DNA of 7,876 nt from an uncultured beta proteobacterium (GTDB taxonomy: Bacteria > Pseudomonadota > Gammaproteobacteria > Burkholderiales > Rhodocyclaceae). Shown piece by piece: positions 6,070-7,876 of this stretch. The stretch covers positions 1-7,876 of the forward strand of contig CAIZKA010000574.1 of the NCBI GenBank assembly GCA_903933395.1, written 5' to 3'. Both the position numbers and the translations under genes were made by a program. The notes beneath the pieces were generated by a model. That model did no database searches. It was not told the origin of the DNA and saw only the letters and a program-made list of their open reading frames with translations. Numbering within the stretch: position 1 is the stretch's first letter; every line of letters starts with the position of its first letter.

Positions 6070-7086
6070 TCAGTGGTCTCCCTTCCTGGCTTGCAAGCCG
6101 TAGCGGCGGATGTTCTTGTCGGCCTGCGCCTGAATGCGCGCGATCGTGGCCACGGCCGGATTCTTGCCGAAGAGGTGGGCGAAGCGCTTCTGCAGTTTCA
6201 GATATTCCTCGACCGGCTGCGGTCGCCGTATCGGCAGCGCCGACTTTACTTCGCCGAATTCCGCCTCGAACACCGGGAAGATGCCGGTTTCCTTGGCCAG
6301 TCGCGCCAGCAGGATCGTGTCTTGCGAAGCCGCGCCCCAGCCCAGCGGGCAGGGCACCAGGATCTGGATGTAGCGCGCGCCGCGGATGCCCATGGCCTTG
6401 GTGACCTTGTACTCCAGGTCGCGCAGGTCGGCCACGGTGGCGGTGGCGACGTAGGGAATCTCATGCGCCATGGCGATGGCGGGAACGAACTTGCCCTGGC
6501 CGAAGGGATTGCCCGGTTCCGGCCCGAGCGGCATGGTGGTCGCGGTGCGTGCGGCCGACGGAGTGGCAGAACTGCGCTGCACCCCGGTGTTCATGTAGCC
6601 GCCGTTGTCGTAGCAGATGTAGAGCACGTCGTCGTTACGCTCGAACATGCCCGACAGGCAGCCGAAGCCGATGTCGGTGGTGCCGCCGTCGCCGCCTTGC
6701 GCGACGACGCGGACATCACCGCCCTGGCCTTTCTGGCGCTTGACCTTGATCGCCGCGGCGATGCCGGTGGCGACTGCCGCCGCGTTGCCGAACAGCGAAT
6801 GGATCCACGGAATCTGCCAGGATGTCTCGGGGTAGGGCGTGGAGAAGACTTCGAGGCAGCCGGTGGCGTTGGCGGCGATCAGTTGCCCCTTGCTGGCGAT
6901 CATCGCCGCGTCGATCGCGTAGCGCGCGCCGAGCGCCTCGCCGCAGCCCTGGCAGGCGCGATGCCCCGAGTTGAGCGAATTGGTGCGCTGCATGTTGGCC
7001 TGGACGCTGCGCTCTTCCGGCGCGAGCAGGCGGTTGCCGACGGTGAAGGTGCCGGTCTGGTAGAACTTGACGGTTTGAAGTGACAT
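6070..7086 (-). CDS. 2-oxoacid:acceptor oxidoreductase, TPP-binding beta subunit (PorB-type)
   Basis: This 338-aa subunit carries thiamine diphosphate for CoA-dependent oxidative decarboxylation of a 2-oxoacid. The TPP/Mg motif is GGDGGTTDIGFG (131-142), continuing to DVLYICYDNGGYMNTG (153-168) and QRSSATP, the signature of the PorB branch. The four cysteines for the proximal [4Fe-4S] cluster are Cys45 and Cys48 (CQGCGEA), Cys77 (ATGCLE) and Cys246 (VPCPLGW). The ATG at 7086 has GGAGA 5 bases upstream. The stop overlaps the ribosome binding region of the FAD subunit, so those two are coupled. Copy C of the dispersed motif lies inside this gene and encodes residues about 280-287 (KSALPIRR). 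Substrate is open: the branch includes pyruvate and other 2-oxoacid enzymes. The 338-aa length fits a compact beta subunit. Confidence 0.9.
   Translation of the reverse strand: MSLQTVKFYQTGTFTVGNRLLAPEERSVQANMQRTNSLNSGHRACQGCGEALGARYAIDAAMIASKGQLIAANATGCLEVFSTPYPETSWQIPWIHSLFGNAAAVATGIAAAIKVKRQKGQGGDVRVVAQGGDGGTTDIGFGCLSGMFERNDDVLYICYDNGGYMNTGVQRSSATPSAARTATTMPLGPEPGNPFGQGKFVPAIAMAHEIPYVATATVADLRDLEYKVTKAMGIRGARYIQILVPCPLGWGAASQDTILLARLAKETGIFPVFEAEFGEVKSALPIRRPQPVEEYLKLQKRFAHLFGKNPAVATIARIQAQADKNIRRYGLQARKGDH
6223..6245 (+). repeat. Dispersed motif, copy C, inside the beta-subunit gene
   Basis: TCGCCGTATCGGCAGCGCCG plus ACT matches copy A at 282-304 in 22 of 23 bases. It sits in frame within the C-terminal part of the beta-subunit gene without breaking it, and encodes residues near 280-287. 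Confidence 0.6.
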
Positions 7087-7164
7087 GGCGGTCTCCGTGC
7101 CTTAACGTGAAACAACTCGTTCGGAGCGATGGGTGATGATCGAGCGAAGCGAGCGGAATGGTAG

Positions 7165-7197
7165 CCCCGCCCTGGGAAGGGGGCGCAGGCGGGGTTT
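7165..7197 (+). repeat. GC-rich hairpin in the alpha-beta gap
   Basis: CCCCGCC (7165-7171) pairs with GGCGGGG (7188-7194), and the stem can extend to 9 bp with one bulged C. On the plus strand it is followed by only three T residues, and no gene runs in that direction here. It is therefore unlikely to be a working terminator for a known gene. Confidence 0.4.
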
Positions 7198-7299
7198 CAC
7201 GAAGCACTGCTTCGCGCCGCCGAAGCCGGCCGGCCATGCAGGGTTGGCCGTGGATCGGGGGTGGGGGGCCTTCAATTCGCCTTTAGTTGCGGCCGCTGC

Positions 7300-7327
7300 G
7301 CTTAACGCCGATGGTGCCGGCGTTAGC
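7300..7327 (-). repeat. Hairpin downstream of the alpha-subunit gene
   Basis: TAACGCCG at 7303-7310 pairs perfectly with CGGCGTTA at 7318-7325 around a 7-base loop, and GC/GC outside extends the stem with one bulged T. It begins 65 bases past the alpha stop. Without a U-rich tail it is a better candidate for mRNA stability or processing between alpha and beta than for termination. Confidence 0.45.
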
Positions 7328-7390
7328 CTCCACTGAAACTTCGTTTTCGTGTGTTTCATCTTCGGCGGGTGACGATTACTGTAATGGAAC

Positions 7391-7876
7391 TCACGCTATT
7401 TTCGAGGCGACGGTGCCGAGGTCGCGCAGCATGCTTTCTGCCGCGGGGCCGGAACGCCGGGTCTGCTTTTCGCGCTCGAGCTGGCGGTTGACCACCTTCC
7501 AGTCGAGGTCGAGGAAGGTCAGCAGTTCCAGTTCGTCGCGGCCCGCCTTATCGAACAGCCCGGTGAGCGATTTCATGGTGATGGCGCGACCGCCGAGGCC
7601 GGCGACTACCGTGTAGCCCTTGAGACCCATGCCGGTGACGGCCATCCGCACATTGGTCGCGACGATGCCGCCGATGCCGACGGCAAGGCTCTTCTCCAGC
7701 ACCACGAAGCGCTTGCAGTTCCTCAGCGCGGCGGCCACCTCGACCAGCGGGAAGGGGCGGAAGCTGGTGATGCCGAGCACGCCGATCTTGTGCCCGGCAG
7801 CGCGCATTTCATCCACGGTGTCCTTGATCGTGCCCAGCACCGAGCCCATGGCGATGACCACGGTTTCGGCATCCTC
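7391..7876 (-). CDS. 2-oxoacid:acceptor oxidoreductase, alpha subunit (PorA-like), C-terminal part
   Basis: The last 161 codons plus stop are visible, and the frame stays open to the window edge, so the true start lies to the right. The visible part begins EDAETVVIAMGSVLGT, and this and the following segment through GVLGITSFRPFPLVEVAAAL form the transketolase-like C-terminal domain of PorA-type subunits. SFRPFP, VLEKSLAVGIGG and GLGGRAIT match the conserved positions of that domain. The alpha subunit pairs with the TPP-bearing beta subunit and shapes the 2-oxoacid and CoA sites. The gamma domain, fused or separate, must lie outside the window. A GTG at 7861 is an internal valine, not a start. 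The beta gene follows after an unusual 304-base gap. Confidence 0.85.
   Translation of the reverse strand, partial: EDAETVVIAMGSVLGTIKDTVDEMRAAGHKIGVLGITSFRPFPLVEVAAALRNCKRFVVLEKSLAVGIGGIVATNVRMAVTGMGLKGYTVVAGLGGRAITMKSLTGLFDKAGRDELELLTFLDLDWKVVNRQLEREKQTRRSGPAAESMLRDLGTVASKIA

Larger units (their letters stand above)
7087..7390. other. Hairpin-rich non-coding stretch between alpha and beta genes
   Basis: Alpha and beta genes of these enzymes are usually adjacent or overlapping, yet 304 bases separate them here. I see no gene in it. It contains CGAGCGAAGCGAGCGG at 7141-7156, a hairpin CCCCGCC/GGCGGGG (7165-7171 with 7188-7194), the palindrome CGAAGCACTGCTTCG around 7200-7214, GC-rich palindromic GGCCGGCC sequence near 7229-7236, and the hairpin at 7300-7327. 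The density of short palindromes is what one sees in repetitive intergenic elements, so an inserted repeat is likely, but I cannot define its ends. Confidence 0.5.

Noticed and set aside
4404..6404. 666-aa rightward frame across the FAD subunit and part of the beta subunit
   Set aside because: It is the reverse of two well-defined genes. It spans their junction and has no domain of its own.
5932..7083. 383-aa rightward frame opposite the beta-subunit gene
   Set aside because: It is the antisense shadow of a gene with all TPP and Fe-S ligands in place.
7300..7327. Integron attC-like site (GCTTAAC with CGTTAGC)
   Set aside because: One end fits the RYYYAAC box, but the other does not fit GTTRRRY. 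At under 30 bases the structure is far too short for an attC site, and no integrase or cassette is present.
7102..7359. Leftward 85-aa frame in the alpha-beta gap
   Set aside because: Its translation is mostly hairpin sequence, it has no convincing ribosome binding site, and it shows no domain. The stretch looks like repetitive non-coding DNA.
6070..7876. Identification as phenylglyoxylate:NAD+ oxidoreductase (pad genes)
   Set aside because: As I recall the pad cluster, it has five subunits with a separate small ferredoxin and the FAD-subunit gene between alpha and beta. Here the order is alpha, beta, FAD subunit and the ferredoxin is fused, so the match is not close enough to name.
1..7876. 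CRISPR array, tRNA or rRNA genes
   Set aside because: I looked for regular direct repeats with spacers, cloverleaf-like tRNA features and conserved rRNA segments on both strands, and saw none.

Overview
The window is high-GC DNA (about two thirds G+C by eye in the genes). The codon use, the Tat-exported redox proteins and the NADP-coupled 2-oxoacid oxidoreductase suggest a betaproteobacterium of the Azoarcus/Thauera/Dechloromonas (Rhodocyclales) kind. This is inference from gene content; no rRNA or marker gene is present.

Layout. (1) Positions 1-139 are the left end of an IS3-family insertion sequence, with the first 29 codons of its orfA reading leftward off the window. (2) Positions 140-478 are non-coding: a strong terminator-like hairpin, a 10-bp inverted repeat, one copy of a dispersed ~23-bp motif and the promoter region of the next genes. 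(3) Positions 479-3430 are a tight rightward three-gene operon: a Tat-exported Rossmann-fold NADP(H)-binding protein of the F420-reductase-like family, a Tat-exported aldo/keto reductase with an intact catalytic tetrad, and a 12-helix transporter related to MFS and NTP/NDP exchangers. (4) Positions 3431-4445 are a lower-GC island with two small leftward genes (a two-helix membrane protein and a 65-aa helical protein), several inverted repeats and a TAGTCC repeat cluster. (5) Positions 4446-7876 are a leftward operon for a 2-oxoacid:acceptor oxidoreductase. In transcription order it holds the alpha subunit (PorA-like, start outside the window), a TPP-binding beta subunit (PorB-like), and an FAD/NAD(P)H GltD-like subunit fused to a C-terminal 2x[4Fe-4S] ferredoxin domain.

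The three operon-5 proteins fit one cytosolic complex. Alpha and beta oxidatively decarboxylate a 2-oxoacid with CoA, giving acyl-CoA and CO2, and pass electrons through Fe-S clusters to the FAD subunit, which exchanges them with NAD(P). A three-subunit 2-oxoglutarate:NADP+ oxidoreductase of this general build is known from Azoarcus evansii, but the substrate here cannot be read from sequence. The alpha and beta genes are separated by an unexpected 304-bp non-coding stretch full of hairpins. The 479-3430 operon suggests a periplasmic redox function whose cofactor would be exported already bound, as in glucose-fructose oxidoreductase.

Nothing in the window is clearly a new system. The points most worth following are the tandem Tat reductases with their transporter, the dispersed motif (one copy inside the beta-subunit gene), and the inserted stretch between alpha and beta.
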